64,000 bases of DNA. Origin: DATCLS01 sp036563805 (lineage in GTDB: Bacteria; Actinomycetota; Acidimicrobiia; Acidimicrobiales; VFJN01). The stretch is taken from positions 20,056-84,055 of the forward strand of contig DATCLS010000034.1 in NCBI GenBank assembly GCA_036563805.1, written 5' to 3'. The notes beneath the pieces were generated by a model that had not been told where the DNA came from, ran no database searches, and saw only the letters and a list, made by a program, of their open reading frames with translations. Made by a program: the position numbers and the translations under genes. Of this stretch, positions 43,135 through 51,660 are shown one piece after another; position 1 is the first letter of the stretch; every line of letters begins with the position of its first letter.

Positions 43135-43857
43135 ATGCCCACCGAGCAGCTCCACCTGCGTGACGCGTATCTCACCGTCACCGAGGCGCAGGTCACCGCC
43201 GCCGACCCCGAGGGCCCGCGGGTGGCGCTCGACCGGACCGTGTTCTACCCCACGGGGGGTGGCCAGCCGCACGACACCGGGACGCTCCGGTGGGACGGCG
43301 GCTCGGTGGCCGTGACGAACGTCCGCAAGGAGGGCGACACGGTGTGGCACACGGTCGCGGGCGACGCGCCGCCGGAGGGGGCGGCGGTCACCGCCGAGAT
43401 CGACTGGGAGCGCCGCCACCGGCTCATGCGCACCCACTCGGCCCTCCACGTGCTGTGCGGCGTGATCTGGAACGAGTGGGGCGTGCCGGTCACCGGTGGC
43501 AACATGGAGCCCTTGTCCGCCCGCATGGACTTCGAGCTCGACCCCACCCCCGAGGGCTTCGGCCCCCGGGTCGAGGAGCTGGTGGCCGCCGAGATCGCGG
43601 CCGACCGGCCGATCGAGGTGTCGTTCCTGCCCCGATCCGAGGCGGTGCTCGACGAAGCGCTGATCCGCACCAAGGTCAACCTCGTGCCCGAGTCGGTCAC
43701 CGAGATCCGGGTGGTCGACATCGTCGGGCTCGACAAGCAGGCCGACGGCGGCACCCACGTTCGGTCCACCGGCGAGATCGGCCGGGTGCGGGTGGTCAAG
43801 ACCGAGTCGAAGGGCAAGGGCAACAAGCGGGTTCGCATCGCCGTCGAGGACGCGTGA
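43135..43857 (+). CDS. Alanyl-tRNA editing protein, AlaX type
   Basis: The 240-residue protein is the stand-alone editing domain of alanyl-tRNA synthetase. TVFYPTGGGQPHDTG, the metal-binding RTHSALH (His101, His105) and VTEIRVVDIVGLDKQADGGTHV are present. It should hydrolyse Ser (or Gly) wrongly attached to tRNA-Ala. The usual CxGTH-like third motif is ADGGTH here, with Asp in place of Cys; I believe this variant exists in part of the family. The gene overlaps larE by four bases (GTGA), so the two are translated together. Confidence 0.88.
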   Translation: MPTEQLHLRDAYLTVTEAQVTAADPEGPRVALDRTVFYPTGGGQPHDTGTLRWDGGSVAVTNVRKEGDTVWHTVAGDAPPEGAAVTAEIDWERRHRLMRTHSALHVLCGVIWNEWGVPVTGGNMEPLSARMDFELDPTPEGFGPRVEELVAAEIAADRPIEVSFLPRSEAVLDEALIRTKVNLVPESVTEIRVVDIVGLDKQADGGTHVRSTGEIGRVRVVKTESKGKGNKRVRIAVEDA

Positions 43858-44660
43858 GCGAGCCCTCGGCGTCGCTGGACGCCCTCCGCGGCCGGCTGCG
43901 GGAGCTCGGCAAGGTGGTGGTCGCCTTCTCGGGCGGGGCCGACTCGGCGTTCCTGGCCCGCGTGGCCCACGACACGCTGGGCCCCGACCGGGCGCTGGCC
44001 GCCACGGCCGTGTCGCCGTCGCTGGCGGACTCCGAGCGGCGCGACTGCGCGGCGCTCGCCGCCGAGTGGGGCCTGCGGTGGACCGAGGTCGTCACCGACG
44101 AGCTGGGCCGGGCCGCCTACACCCGCAACGACGCCGACCGCTGCTACTGGTGCAAAGACGAGCTGATGCGGGTCCTGGGGCCGGTGGCCGCGGTCGAGGG
44201 CGCGACCGTGGTGCTGGGCGTGAACGTCGACGACCTGGGCGACCACCGGCCGGGCCAGCGCGCCGCGGCCGAGCACGGGGCCGTGTTCCCGCTGGTCGAC
44301 GCCGGGTTCACGAAGGCCGACGTGCGGGCGTGGTCGCGGCGCCTCGGCCTGCGGACGTGGGACAAGCCGGCCGCCGCCTGCCTGGCCTCCCGGCTGCCCT
44401 ACGGGACGCCGGTGACGCTCGGGCGCCTCCGCAGCGTGGAGCGGTCCGAGGCGGCCCTGCGCGCCCTCGGCTTCGGCGAGCTGCGGGTGCGCCACTACGA
44501 GGACACGGCCCGCATCGAGGTCCCGCTCGACCGGCTGGCCGACGTGGTGGCCCTGCGGGCCGAGGTGGTGGCCGCTGTGCACGAGGCCGGCTACCGGTAC
44601 GTGACCCTCGACCTCGAGGGGTTGCGCTCGGGCAACCTCAACGGCGCGCTGCGGCGCTGA
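43854..44660 (+). CDS. larE: LarE-type ATP-dependent sulfur transferase
   Basis: The 268-residue protein has the PP-loop SGGADS (residues 26-31) and the LarE motif KPAAACLASRLPYG, with Cys176 at exactly the number of the sacrificial Cys of Lactobacillus LarE. Two further Cys (Cys97, Cys100 in RCYWCKDEL) make the three-Cys set known from [4Fe-4S] LarE proteins, which can turn over. LarE adds sulfur to the pyridinium dinucleotide precursor of the nickel-pincer cofactor of lactate racemase. larB, larC and larA are not in the window, so a different thiolation role is possible. Its start overlaps the AlaX-like gene. Confidence 0.88.
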   Translation: MSEPSASLDALRGRLRELGKVVVAFSGGADSAFLARVAHDTLGPDRALAATAVSPSLADSERRDCAALAAEWGLRWTEVVTDELGRAAYTRNDADRCYWCKDELMRVLGPVAAVEGATVVLGVNVDDLGDHRPGQRAAAEHGAVFPLVDAGFTKADVRAWSRRLGLRTWDKPAAACLASRLPYGTPVTLGRLRSVERSEAALRALGFGELRVRHYEDTARIEVPLDRLADVVALRAEVVAAVHEAGYRYVTLDLEGLRSGNLNGALRR

Positions 44661-44676
44661 GCCGAGGTGCCGCCGG

Positions 44677-44716
44677 GCCTCGGGACCCGGGCTTCGGCCT
44701 CGGGACCGGGGCTTCG
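44677..44716. repeat. Tandem 20-bp repeat after larE
   Basis: GCCTCGGGACCCGGGCTTCG at 44677-44696 is followed by a copy with one change at 44697-44716 and a partial third unit. It begins 17 bases after the larE stop and may fold into GC hairpins. Confidence 0.75.
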
Positions 44717-44764
44717 AGACCCGGGACCCGGGCCTCTGTTCCCGGCTGTGCTCGCGTCCTCGGG

Positions 44765-45055
44765 TCAGGAGCTCACCGGCGTCCAGGTGGGGAACGCCAC
44801 GTGGTGGACGCCCAGGCGCTCGACGATCCGGCCCCTGGACGCCAGCTCGGCGACGCAGCGGCGGGCGACGGCCTCGTCGCCGATCATCGCCGCGTACTCG
44901 TTCACGGTCAGGAGCAGAGGACCGGCCTCGGCGTCGGCGTCGCCGGGGCGCAGCACGGCGTCGACCTCGAGGGTGGGGCGGCAGGGGTTCGACGGGTCGA
45001 CGCAGGTGCAGTGGTAGACGATCCCTTCGAACACCGACAGCGCACGGATCCGCAC
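44765..45055 (-). CDS. Small conserved-looking protein of unknown function
   Basis: The 96-residue product begins MRIRALSVFEGIVYHCTCVDPSNPC and contains three Cys in HCTC and NPC, then a basic helix-rich C-terminus (AAMIGDEAVARRCVAELASRG). No family is recognised; the last part could form a small winged helix. A TAGAAC hexamer six bases before the GTG at 45055 would allow leaderless expression. It diverges from the following unknown gene with a 50-base gap. Confidence 0.6.
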   Translation of the reverse strand: MRIRALSVFEGIVYHCTCVDPSNPCRPTLEVDAVLRPGDADAEAGPLLLTVNEYAAMIGDEAVARRCVAELASRGRIVERLGVHHVAFPTWTPVSS

Positions 45056-45105
45056 GTCCCGGTTCTATCTCGCCCATCCGCCCGTCGCCCTGCAGGATAG
45101 ACGCG

Positions 45106-45618
45106 ATGCGTGACCACGAGGGGCCCCCGGGCGAGCCGCAGGACGATCCCGACGACGCCGCGGCCCTGGCCCGCCACGCCGCCGCCCTGGCCGACGCCGT
45201 GGACGCCGCCGTCCCGCGCTGGATCGACGGCGCGATCCGGCGCGTGCTGGCCGAGCAGCGCATCGCCGTGGACGACGAGCTGGACGCCCGGATCCGGCGG
45301 GCGGCGGCCGAGGCCGGCGCCGAGGGCGGCCGCCGGGTGCGCGCCCTGCTCACGACCGACATCGACGCCCAGGCGGGCAACCCGCTGGCCATCCTGCGCT
45401 CGCTGGTCCGCCACGCCACGCCGGTCCTGCGCCAGGCCGGCGCCCGCCCGGCGCCCCGCGACGAGTTTCGCGAGCGGGTGTTCCCCGACGACGTCTACGA
45501 CCTCAGCCCGGCGACGTTCGCTGACGTCGACCCGTCGCTGCACGAGCCCGGCATCGTCTGGGGCGCGGCCAAGGCCCACGTCCACCTGGCCCGCCGCCGC
45601 CGTGAGGGCCGCCGCTGA
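45106..45618 (+). CDS. Helical protein of unknown function
   Basis: The 170-residue protein is Ala/Arg/Asp-rich and mostly helical, with DAAVPRWIDGAIRRVL, AILRSLVRHATPVLRQAG and a conserved-looking end FPDDVYDLSPATFADVDPSLHEPGIVWGAAKAHVHLARRR (in short motifs DDVYDLSPATFADVD and WGAAKAHVHLARRR). I know that ending from uncharacterised actinobacterial proteins. No membrane segment or enzyme motif is seen. AGGATA lies six bases before the ATG. Confidence 0.7.
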   Translation: MRDHEGPPGEPQDDPDDAAALARHAAALADAVDAAVPRWIDGAIRRVLAEQRIAVDDELDARIRRAAAEAGAEGGRRVRALLTTDIDAQAGNPLAILRSLVRHATPVLRQAGARPAPRDEFRERVFPDDVYDLSPATFADVDPSLHEPGIVWGAAKAHVHLARRRREGRR

Positions 45619-45787
45619 CCCTCCCCGGCCCCCACGCGCGGCCCCCACGCCCACCGCCTGTCCACCCGCTGACACGGCCGGCCCCCCGCCCCCTCCCCGG
45701 GACCGCCTCGACGATCGGGAGCGCAGGACCCCGACCAGCGGGAGCTCACGCGGGCCGGGGCGCAGCGTGACGCGCCGGTAACAGGCG

Positions 45788-45825
45788 TTCACATTGAAGA
45801 AACAATGCTGTCGCTGGCGGGAAAC
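45788..45825 (+). promoter_or_regulatory. GlnR-type binding site upstream of amt
   Basis: Four 5-mers, TTCAC (45788), GAAAC (45799), GTCGC (45810) and GAAAC (45821), are each separated by exactly six bases. This is the GTnAC-N6-GAAAC double box of the OmpR-type nitrogen regulator GlnR, with one mismatch in each GTnAC half and perfect GAAAC halves. It lies 52 bases upstream of the amt start. Confidence 0.75.
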
Positions 45826-45876
45826 AAGTTCACCGCATTGTGTCCCCAATCTTGTCGGACGAGGAAAGGATCTCCG

Positions 45877-47103
45877 ATGGATACGGGCGATACCGCGTGG
45901 ATGCTGGTCGCCACGGCTCTGGTGATGTTCATGACGCCCGGCCTGGCGTTCTTCTACGGCGGGATGGTCCGAGCGAAGAACGTTCTCGGCATGCTCATGC
46001 AGAACTTCTTCGCCTTGGGGCTGATCGCGGTCCTCTGGGCCCTGCTGGGTTTCACCCTGGTCTTCGGTGACTTCGGCAACGCCGGGTTCATCGGGAACTT
46101 CGAGTTCTTCGGGCTGGCCGACGTCACGGCCACCCCGCCGGACGGGATCGCGCTGACGATCCCGTTCGTGCTGTTCGCCGCCTACCAGATGACGTTCGCG
46201 GTGATCACGCCGGCGCTGATCACCGGCGCCACGGCCGACCGGCTGAAGTTCAGCGCCTACGCGATCTTCATCGGCGTCTGGCTCATCCTGGTGTACGCCC
46301 CGATCGGCCACATGGTGTTCGGCGGCGGCTGGCTGGCCGACCTGGGCGCTCTCGACTTCGCCGGCGGCGCGGTCGTCCACATGAACGCCGGCGCCGCGGC
46401 CTTGGCGGTCGTGCTCGTGCTCGGCAAGCGGAAGGGCTGGCCGGACGAGCCGATGCCGCCCCACAACCTGCCGTGGACCCTGCTCGGCACCGCCATCCTG
46501 TGGTTCGGGTGGTTCGGTTTCAACGCCGGCTCGGCCCTGTCGGCCGGCGACCTGGCCGGCCAGGCCTTGATGAACACCTTCCTCGCCGCCTCGGCCGCCA
46601 TGCTGGGCTGGCTGATCGTCGAGCGCATCCGTGACGGCCACGCCACCACCCTGGGCGCCGCCTCGGGTGCCGTCGCCGGGCTGGTCGCCATCACGCCGTG
46701 CGCCGGCTTCGTGGGCGGCCTGGCGCCGATCGTGATCGGGGCCGTCACCGGTGCGGTCTGCTACCTGGCCATCCAGCTCAAGACCAAGTTCGGCTACGAC
46801 GACAGCCTCGACGTGGTGGGCGTCCACCTGGTGGGCGGCCTGGTCGGCAGCCTGCTGCTCGGGTTCTTCGCCGACACCGCGGTCAACGAGGCCGGCGTCG
46901 ACGGCCTGTTCTTCGGCGGCGGCGCCGACCTGCTGGTCGACCAGATCGTCGCCTCGGTCGTGACGCTCGTCTACTCGTTCGTCGTGTCCTATGTCATCGC
47001 CAAGGTCCTCGATGTCACGATGGGCATCCGGGTCAGCGAGAGCGACGAGGACACGGGCCTGGACCTGACCCAGCACGCCGAGACCGCGTACGCGACGCTC
47101 TGA
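45877..47103 (+). CDS. amt: Ammonium transporter
   Basis: The 408-residue membrane protein is a full Amt/MEP channel: DTAWMLVATALVMFMTPGLAFFYGGMVR at the N-terminus (adjoining motifs), YQMTFAVITPALITGA, VVHMNAGAAALAVVL with a pore His, FGWFGFNAGSAL, and VHLVGGLVGSLLLG with the second pore His. It imports ammonium under nitrogen limitation and is gated by GlnB. GAGGAAAGGA precedes the ATG at 45877. A GlnR-like box lies just upstream and glnB starts 13 bases after the stop. Confidence 0.96.
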   Translation: MDTGDTAWMLVATALVMFMTPGLAFFYGGMVRAKNVLGMLMQNFFALGLIAVLWALLGFTLVFGDFGNAGFIGNFEFFGLADVTATPPDGIALTIPFVLFAAYQMTFAVITPALITGATADRLKFSAYAIFIGVWLILVYAPIGHMVFGGGWLADLGALDFAGGAVVHMNAGAAALAVVLVLGKRKGWPDEPMPPHNLPWTLLGTAILWFGWFGFNAGSALSAGDLAGQALMNTFLAASAAMLGWLIVERIRDGHATTLGAASGAVAGLVAITPCAGFVGGLAPIVIGAVTGAVCYLAIQLKTKFGYDDSLDVVGVHLVGGLVGSLLLGFFADTAVNEAGVDGLFFGGGADLLVDQIVASVVTLVYSFVVSYVIAKVLDVTMGIRVSESDEDTGLDLTQHAETAYATL

Positions 47104-47116
47104 GAGGGACGGACCG

Positions 47117-47455
47117 ATGCAGCTCGTGACAGCGATCATCAAGCCCCACAAGCTCGACGACGTGAAGGCCGCCCTCAAGGAGGCCGGCGTGACCGGCATG
47201 ACGGTGACCGAGGTCCAGGGTTTCGGCCGCCAGTCGGGCCACACCGAGGTGTATCGGGGCGCCGAGTACACGGTCGACTTCGTGCCCAAGGTGCGGCTCG
47301 AGATCCTGGCCGACGAGGGCCGCATCGACGGCGTCGTGAACGCGATCGTCGAGTCGGCCCGCACCGGCAAGATCGGCGACGGCAAGATCTGGGTGACCGG
47401 AGTCTCCGACGTGGTGCGGATCCGCACCGGGGAGCGCGATGCCGACGCCCTGTAG
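47117..47455 (+). CDS. glnB: Nitrogen regulatory protein P-II
   Basis: The 112-residue protein has all PII features: MQLVTAIIKPHKLDDVKAAL, TVTEVQGFGRQSGHTEVYRG (T-loop start), Tyr51 in AEYTVDFVPK, and the GDGKIWVTGVSDVVRIRTGE C-terminal signature in adjoining motifs. It senses 2-oxoglutarate and ATP/ADP, and plugs the ammonium channel. Being in the amt operon it is of the GlnK class. In actinobacteria Tyr51 is adenylylated by GlnD, not uridylylated. Confidence 0.97.
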   Translation: MQLVTAIIKPHKLDDVKAALKEAGVTGMTVTEVQGFGRQSGHTEVYRGAEYTVDFVPKVRLEILADEGRIDGVVNAIVESARTGKIGDGKIWVTGVSDVVRIRTGERDADAL

Positions 47456-47584
47456 ACGAGTCCCAGGACTCACCCGACGCACACGCCCGGCCCGGCCGGG
47501 CCGAACGGCCCGGACGGCCCCGCCAGCCAGGCCAGTCCGAACGGCCCACCCGGCCTGCGTCGAGACCGACCCCCGGGACTGTCG

Positions 47585-49882
47585 GTGACGATCGCCCGGG
47601 TCCGTGACCAGTTGGCGGCCGACGACACGCTCGTCGGCCGCCAACTGTGCCGCGTGTGGTCGGCCGAGGTCGATCGATGGCTGGCCGAGCTGCTCGAGGT
47701 GGCGGCCGAGCCCGACCTGGCCGGCGTGGCCCTGGCCGCCGTGGGCGGCTACGGGCGCGAGGAGCTGTCGCTCCAGTCCGACATCGACGTCATCCTGCTG
47801 CACGCCGGGCGGGACGACATCGGCGCCGTGGCCGACCGGGTCTGGTACCCGATCTGGGACGAGGGCATGAAGCTGGGCCACTCCGTCCGCACCGTGAAGG
47901 AGGCGCTGGCCCTCGGCGCCGACGACCTCGACACCGCCACCTCGCTGCTCGACCTGCGGCACCTCGGCGGCGACCGGTCCCTGACCGACGAACTGGCCGC
48001 CAAGGCCGAGCTGCAGTGGCGCAAGCGGGCCAAGCGGTGGCTCGGGACCATGGCCGAACGGGTCAAGGCCCGCCACCGCAAGGCGGGCGACGTCGCCTTC
48101 CTGCTCGAGCCCGACCTCAAGGAGGGGCACGGCGGGCTGCGCGACGTGCAGGGCCTCCGGTGGGCGCAGGCGGCCCGCACGATCCTGTGGGAGGGCGACC
48201 ACGAGGCCCTCGACGCCGCCTACGACCTGCTGCTCGGCGTGCGGGTCGAGCTCCACCGCCGCACCGGGCGGCCGGGCGACAAGCTGCTGCTCCAGGACCA
48301 GGACGCGGTGGCGCACGCCCTCGGCTACGAGCACGCCGACGACATGATGCGCGACGTCGCCGTCGCCGCCCGGACCATCGCCTGGACCAGCGACGACGCC
48401 TGGGCCCGCATCGAGGCGTCGCTGGCCGGCCCGCTCGGGCGCATCCGCCGCGAGCGCAAGCTGGCGCCCGGGCTGGTGCTGCGCGACGGCGAGGTCCACA
48501 TCACCGACGACGCCGACGTCGCCGGCGACCCGGCGCTGGCCCTGCGGGCCGCGGCCGCCGCGGCCCGGGCCCAGACCCAGCTCGACCGGTCGTCGCTGGC
48601 CCGCCTGGCCGCCGAGGCCGCGGCGCCGCCCGAGCCCTGGCCCGACGAGGTGCGGGCCGCGTTCGTCGACCTGCTGCTGGCCGGCCCGCCTGCCATCATC
48701 CTGCTCGAGGCGCTGGACCAGCAGGGCGTGTGGGAGCGCTACCTGCCCGAGTGGCCGACCGTCCGGTCGAAGCCCCAGCGCAACGCCTACCACCGCTTCA
48801 CGGTCGACCGGCACCTGTGGGAGACGGCCGCAGAGGCGGCGGGCCTCGCCGGCCGGGTCCGGCGCCCCGACCTGCTGGTCCTCGGGGCCCTGCTGCACGA
48901 CCTGGGCAAGGGCGAGCCCGGCGATCACACGGCCAACGGCATCCGCCTGCTCGAGACCATCGGCCCCCGGATGGGCCTCGGTGCCGACGACGCGGCCGTG
49001 CTGGTCGACCTGTGCCGCCACCACCTGCTGCTCCCCGACGTCGCCACCCGCCGCGACCTGGCCGACCCGGCCACGATCAACGGCGTCGCCCGCTCCGTCC
49101 GTTCGGTGGAGGTGCTGGAGCTGCTGGCCGCGCTGACCGAGGCCGACTCGCTGGCCACCGGTCCGGCGGCCTGGAGCGAGTGGAAGGCGGCGCTGGTCCG
49201 CCAGCTCGTCGCCCGGGTCGGACGGGCCCTGGAGGGCGACGCCCCCGCGCCGATCGGCCCGTCGTTCCCCAGCGCGGCCGAGCGGGAGCTGCTGGCGGCC
49301 GGCGAGTCCCGGATCGTCACCGACGGCGACCGGCTGACGGTGGTCGCCCCCGACCGCCACGGGCTGTTCAGCCGGGTGGCCGGGGTGCTGTCGCTGCACG
49401 GCCTCGACGTCCTCGACGCCGCGGCCACCACCGAGCACGGCTGGGCGCTGCAGGTGTACCGGGTCCAGTCGAGCTTCGGCCCGACGTTCTCGTGGAGCCG
49501 GGTGGTGGAGGACCTGGAGCGGGGCCTGGCCGGCCAGCTCGCCATCCGGGCCCGGCTGGCCGAGCGGGCCCAGGTCTACGGGTCCCGGCGGCGGCCCGTG
49601 GTGGGGGCCGTCGAGCCCGAGGTCCGCTTCGACCTGGAGGCCAGCGACGAGGCGACGGTCGTGGAGGTCCACGCCCCCGACGCGGTCGGCCTGCTCTACC
49701 GCGTCACGCAGGCCCTGGCCGACCTCGATCTCGACATCGTGTCGGCCAAGGTCCAGACGCTCGGCCCCCAGGTGGTCGACAGCTTCTACGTGCGGGGGCG
49801 CGACGGGCGGAAGGTCGCCGACCCCGTCGTCCTGGCCGAGGTCGAGCGGGCGCTGCTCCATGCCCTGGATGCGCCCTCCTGA
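47585..49882 (+). CDS. glnD: PII nucleotidyltransferase/nucleotidyl-removing enzyme
   Basis: The 765-residue protein has an N-terminal nucleotidyltransferase (GGYGREELSLQSDIDVILLH, residues ~53-72), a GlnD linker (FLLEPDLKEGHGGLRDVQGL), an HD domain (GALLHDLGKGEPGDHT near 437-452) that removes the modification, and two C-terminal ACT domains (TVVAPDRHGLFSRVAGVL and VEVHAPDAVGLLYRVTQAL) that sense glutamine. It modifies GlnB at Tyr51; in actinobacteria with AMP. The GTG at 47585 lies 129 bases after glnB, in the usual amt-glnB-glnD order. Confidence 0.95.
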   Translation: MTIARVRDQLAADDTLVGRQLCRVWSAEVDRWLAELLEVAAEPDLAGVALAAVGGYGREELSLQSDIDVILLHAGRDDIGAVADRVWYPIWDEGMKLGHSVRTVKEALALGADDLDTATSLLDLRHLGGDRSLTDELAAKAELQWRKRAKRWLGTMAERVKARHRKAGDVAFLLEPDLKEGHGGLRDVQGLRWAQAARTILWEGDHEALDAAYDLLLGVRVELHRRTGRPGDKLLLQDQDAVAHALGYEHADDMMRDVAVAARTIAWTSDDAWARIEASLAGPLGRIRRERKLAPGLVLRDGEVHITDDADVAGDPALALRAAAAAARAQTQLDRSSLARLAAEAAAPPEPWPDEVRAAFVDLLLAGPPAIILLEALDQQGVWERYLPEWPTVRSKPQRNAYHRFTVDRHLWETAAEAAGLAGRVRRPDLLVLGALLHDLGKGEPGDHTANGIRLLETIGPRMGLGADDAAVLVDLCRHHLLLPDVATRRDLADPATINGVARSVRSVEVLELLAALTEADSLATGPAAWSEWKAALVRQLVARVGRALEGDAPAPIGPSFPSAAERELLAAGESRIVTDGDRLTVVAPDRHGLFSRVAGVLSLHGLDVLDAAATTEHGWALQVYRVQSSFGPTFSWSRVVEDLERGLAGQLAIRARLAERAQVYGSRRRPVVGAVEPEVRFDLEASDEATVVEVHAPDAVGLLYRVTQALADLDLDIVSAKVQTLGPQVVDSFYVRGRDGRKVADPVVLAEVERALLHALDAPS

Positions 49883-49892
49883 CCGTCTTTCC

Positions 49893-49898
49893 TAGGGT
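49893..49898 (+). promoter_or_regulatory. Candidate -10 (TAGGGT) of the Nudix gene
   Basis: TAGGGT ends seven bases before the GTG at 49906; no Shine-Dalgarno. Confidence 0.5.
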
Positions 49899-49905
49899 TC
49901 TCGGC

Positions 49906-50676
49906 GTGACCCGCCGGCTGCCCCCTACCCGACAGGACCTCATCCGCTGGGCCGAGGCGCTCTCGGGCATCGCCCGCACCGGCCTGGGGTTCACCCAGAA
50001 CCTCTACGAGCGCGAGCGGTTCGAGGAGGTGCTGGCCGTGGCGGGCGACATCCGGGCCGCAGCGCAGGCCGAGGAGGAGTTCGACGCCGAGCACGTCATC
50101 GAGGAGTGGATGAAGGGCGTCGGCCGGGGTGTCGCCGGCTACGTGACGCCCAAAGTGGCGGTGGGGGCCGTCGTCCACAACGAGAAGAACGAGATCCTGC
50201 TGATCCAGCGGGCCGACTCCGGCATCTGGCTGTATCCGACCGGGTGGGCCGACGTCGGCTACTCGGCCAGCGAGATCGCGGTCAAGGAGGTCCGCGAGGA
50301 GACCGGCATCATCTGCGAGCCGGTCCGGCTCATCGCCCTGCTCGACGGCCTCCGGCTCGGCTTCACCCACGTGCCGCTCTACAGCCTGGTCTTCCTGTGC
50401 CGGGCGGTGGGCGGCGAGCTGGCGGCCCACCCGCTCGAGACGCGCGATGTGGGCTGGTTCTCCGAGGACGACCTGCCCGAGCCGCTGGCCGGCGCCCAGC
50501 AGTGGCGGCACCACGCCTTCCGGGCCATCAAGGGCGAGGACGTGGGCGTGCTCTACGACGAGCCCCGCGACCACCCGTGGACGCCCCCGGCGGGCGAGGA
50601 CGAGGGCCACGCCGAGTCCGGCGAGGGCGACGACGAGCCGGCGGACGACGAGGCCGGCGCCCCGGCGGACGGCTAG
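49906..50676 (+). CDS. Nudix hydrolase with N-terminal helical domain
   Basis: The 256-residue protein has a helical N-terminal domain (LIRWAEALSGIARTGLGFTQNLYERERFEEVL in short motifs IRWAEALSGIARTG and YERERFEEVL) typical of a Nudix subgroup, then the Nudix fold. The Nudix box is GWADVGYSASEIAVKEVREE followed by TGI, with Tyr in place of the first Glu and Lys for Arg. It hydrolyses a nucleoside diphosphate linked to an unknown moiety. The last ~40 residues are an acidic tail. A leaderless-type TAGGGT precedes the GTG, 23 bases after the glnD stop. Confidence 0.88.
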   Translation: MTRRLPPTRQDLIRWAEALSGIARTGLGFTQNLYERERFEEVLAVAGDIRAAAQAEEEFDAEHVIEEWMKGVGRGVAGYVTPKVAVGAVVHNEKNEILLIQRADSGIWLYPTGWADVGYSASEIAVKEVREETGIICEPVRLIALLDGLRLGFTHVPLYSLVFLCRAVGGELAAHPLETRDVGWFSEDDLPEPLAGAQQWRHHAFRAIKGEDVGVLYDEPRDHPWTPPAGEDEGHAESGEGDDEPADDEAGAPADG

Positions 50677-50736
50677 CCAGGCCGGGCCGTCGGACCCGGC
50701 CGTCGGGCCCGACGGCCGGCGGTCTTCAAGCGGCCC

Positions 50737-51408
50737 TCACGCCCACGCCTTGCGGGCGAAGGCGAAGCGGGCGTAGCTCCAGCAGGCGCTGGCCAGCATC
50801 ACCAGCTTGGTGACGAACCCGACCACGGGGTTGGCCAGCTTCTCCTCCTTGGTGCGGTGCCACAGCCCGTCGAGCACGTAGTCGCGGCGGACCAGGTCGC
50901 GGTGGGCCACCACGCTGTTCAGCGCCGCCTCGACCCGGTAGCCGCGGATGTCGTCGAGGTCGAGCTGCTCGAACAGCTCGCGCCGCAGCGCCCGCTGCCC
51001 GGTCAGCACCGGCAGGCCCTCGAGGAAGATGCGGTTGGCCAGCGGGCCCCGGTCGAACAGGCCGCAGGCCATGTCGGCGTCGCCATCGCGGACGGTGGCC
51101 ACCAGGCGGTCGACGTGGTCGGGCCGCAGGCCGACGAGGTCGGCGTCGAGGAACACGAGGATGTCGGCGTCGGTGGCCGCGACGCCGGTGCGCAGCGCCT
51201 CGCCCTTGCCCGGGGTCGGCTCGCGGACCACCCGGGCGCCGTGGGCCGCGGCGACGGCGGCCGTGCCGTCGGTCGAGGCGTTGTCGACGACGACGACGTC
51301 GTCGACCAGCTCGGCGTCGAGGGCGGCGTAGACGACGGCACCGACCGTCCGGGCCTCGTTCCAGGCCGGAATGATGGCGGCTGCGGTCGTGCGGGAGGGC
51401 TCTGACAT
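50737..51408 (-). CDS. Family 2 glycosyltransferase
   Basis: The 223-residue protein has the GT2 (GT-A fold) motifs: AAIIPAWNEARTVG at the start, VVVVDNASTDGTAA, PGKGEALRTGV, and VFLDADLVGL with the DxD metal site. A C-terminal SACWSYARFAFARKAW has some hydrophobic character but no clear membrane anchor. It transfers a sugar from a nucleotide or lipid carrier, probably in cell-envelope polysaccharide synthesis. The ATG at 51408 is preceded by TACAGT ten bases away; upstream in-frame codons give only Arg/Pro low complexity. Confidence 0.88.
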   Translation of the reverse strand: MSEPSRTTAAAIIPAWNEARTVGAVVYAALDAELVDDVVVVDNASTDGTAAVAAAHGARVVREPTPGKGEALRTGVAATDADILVFLDADLVGLRPDHVDRLVATVRDGDADMACGLFDRGPLANRIFLEGLPVLTGQRALRRELFEQLDLDDIRGYRVEAALNSVVAHRDLVRRDYVLDGLWHRTKEEKLANPVVGFVTKLVMLASACWSYARFAFARKAWA

Positions 51409-51418
51409 GCGGTAATCG

Positions 51419-51424
51419 ACTGTA
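51419..51424 (-). promoter_or_regulatory. Candidate -10 (TACAGT) of the glycosyltransferase
   Basis: TACAGT on the minus strand, ten bases before the ATG; same hexamer as before the TrmH-type gene. Confidence 0.4.
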
Positions 51425-51660
51425 CAGACGCCCTCCCCGCCGTGCGGCATCCGCCACTGGGCGCTGCCGACCGCCGGGCGCCGTCGGCGGGGTCGTCGAC
51501 CGCCGCGGCCGGCCGGTGGGGCACGGTCGGCCGCCGCCCCGCCACCGGGTGGGCACCGCCGGCGGCGGGGCAACGTCCCGTGTCAGGGCTACCCGTGGTC
51601 GCCACATGCGATACGGCGGGGTGACGGTTCGGCGCCGCCGCCGGCGGGCAGCATGGGGAG

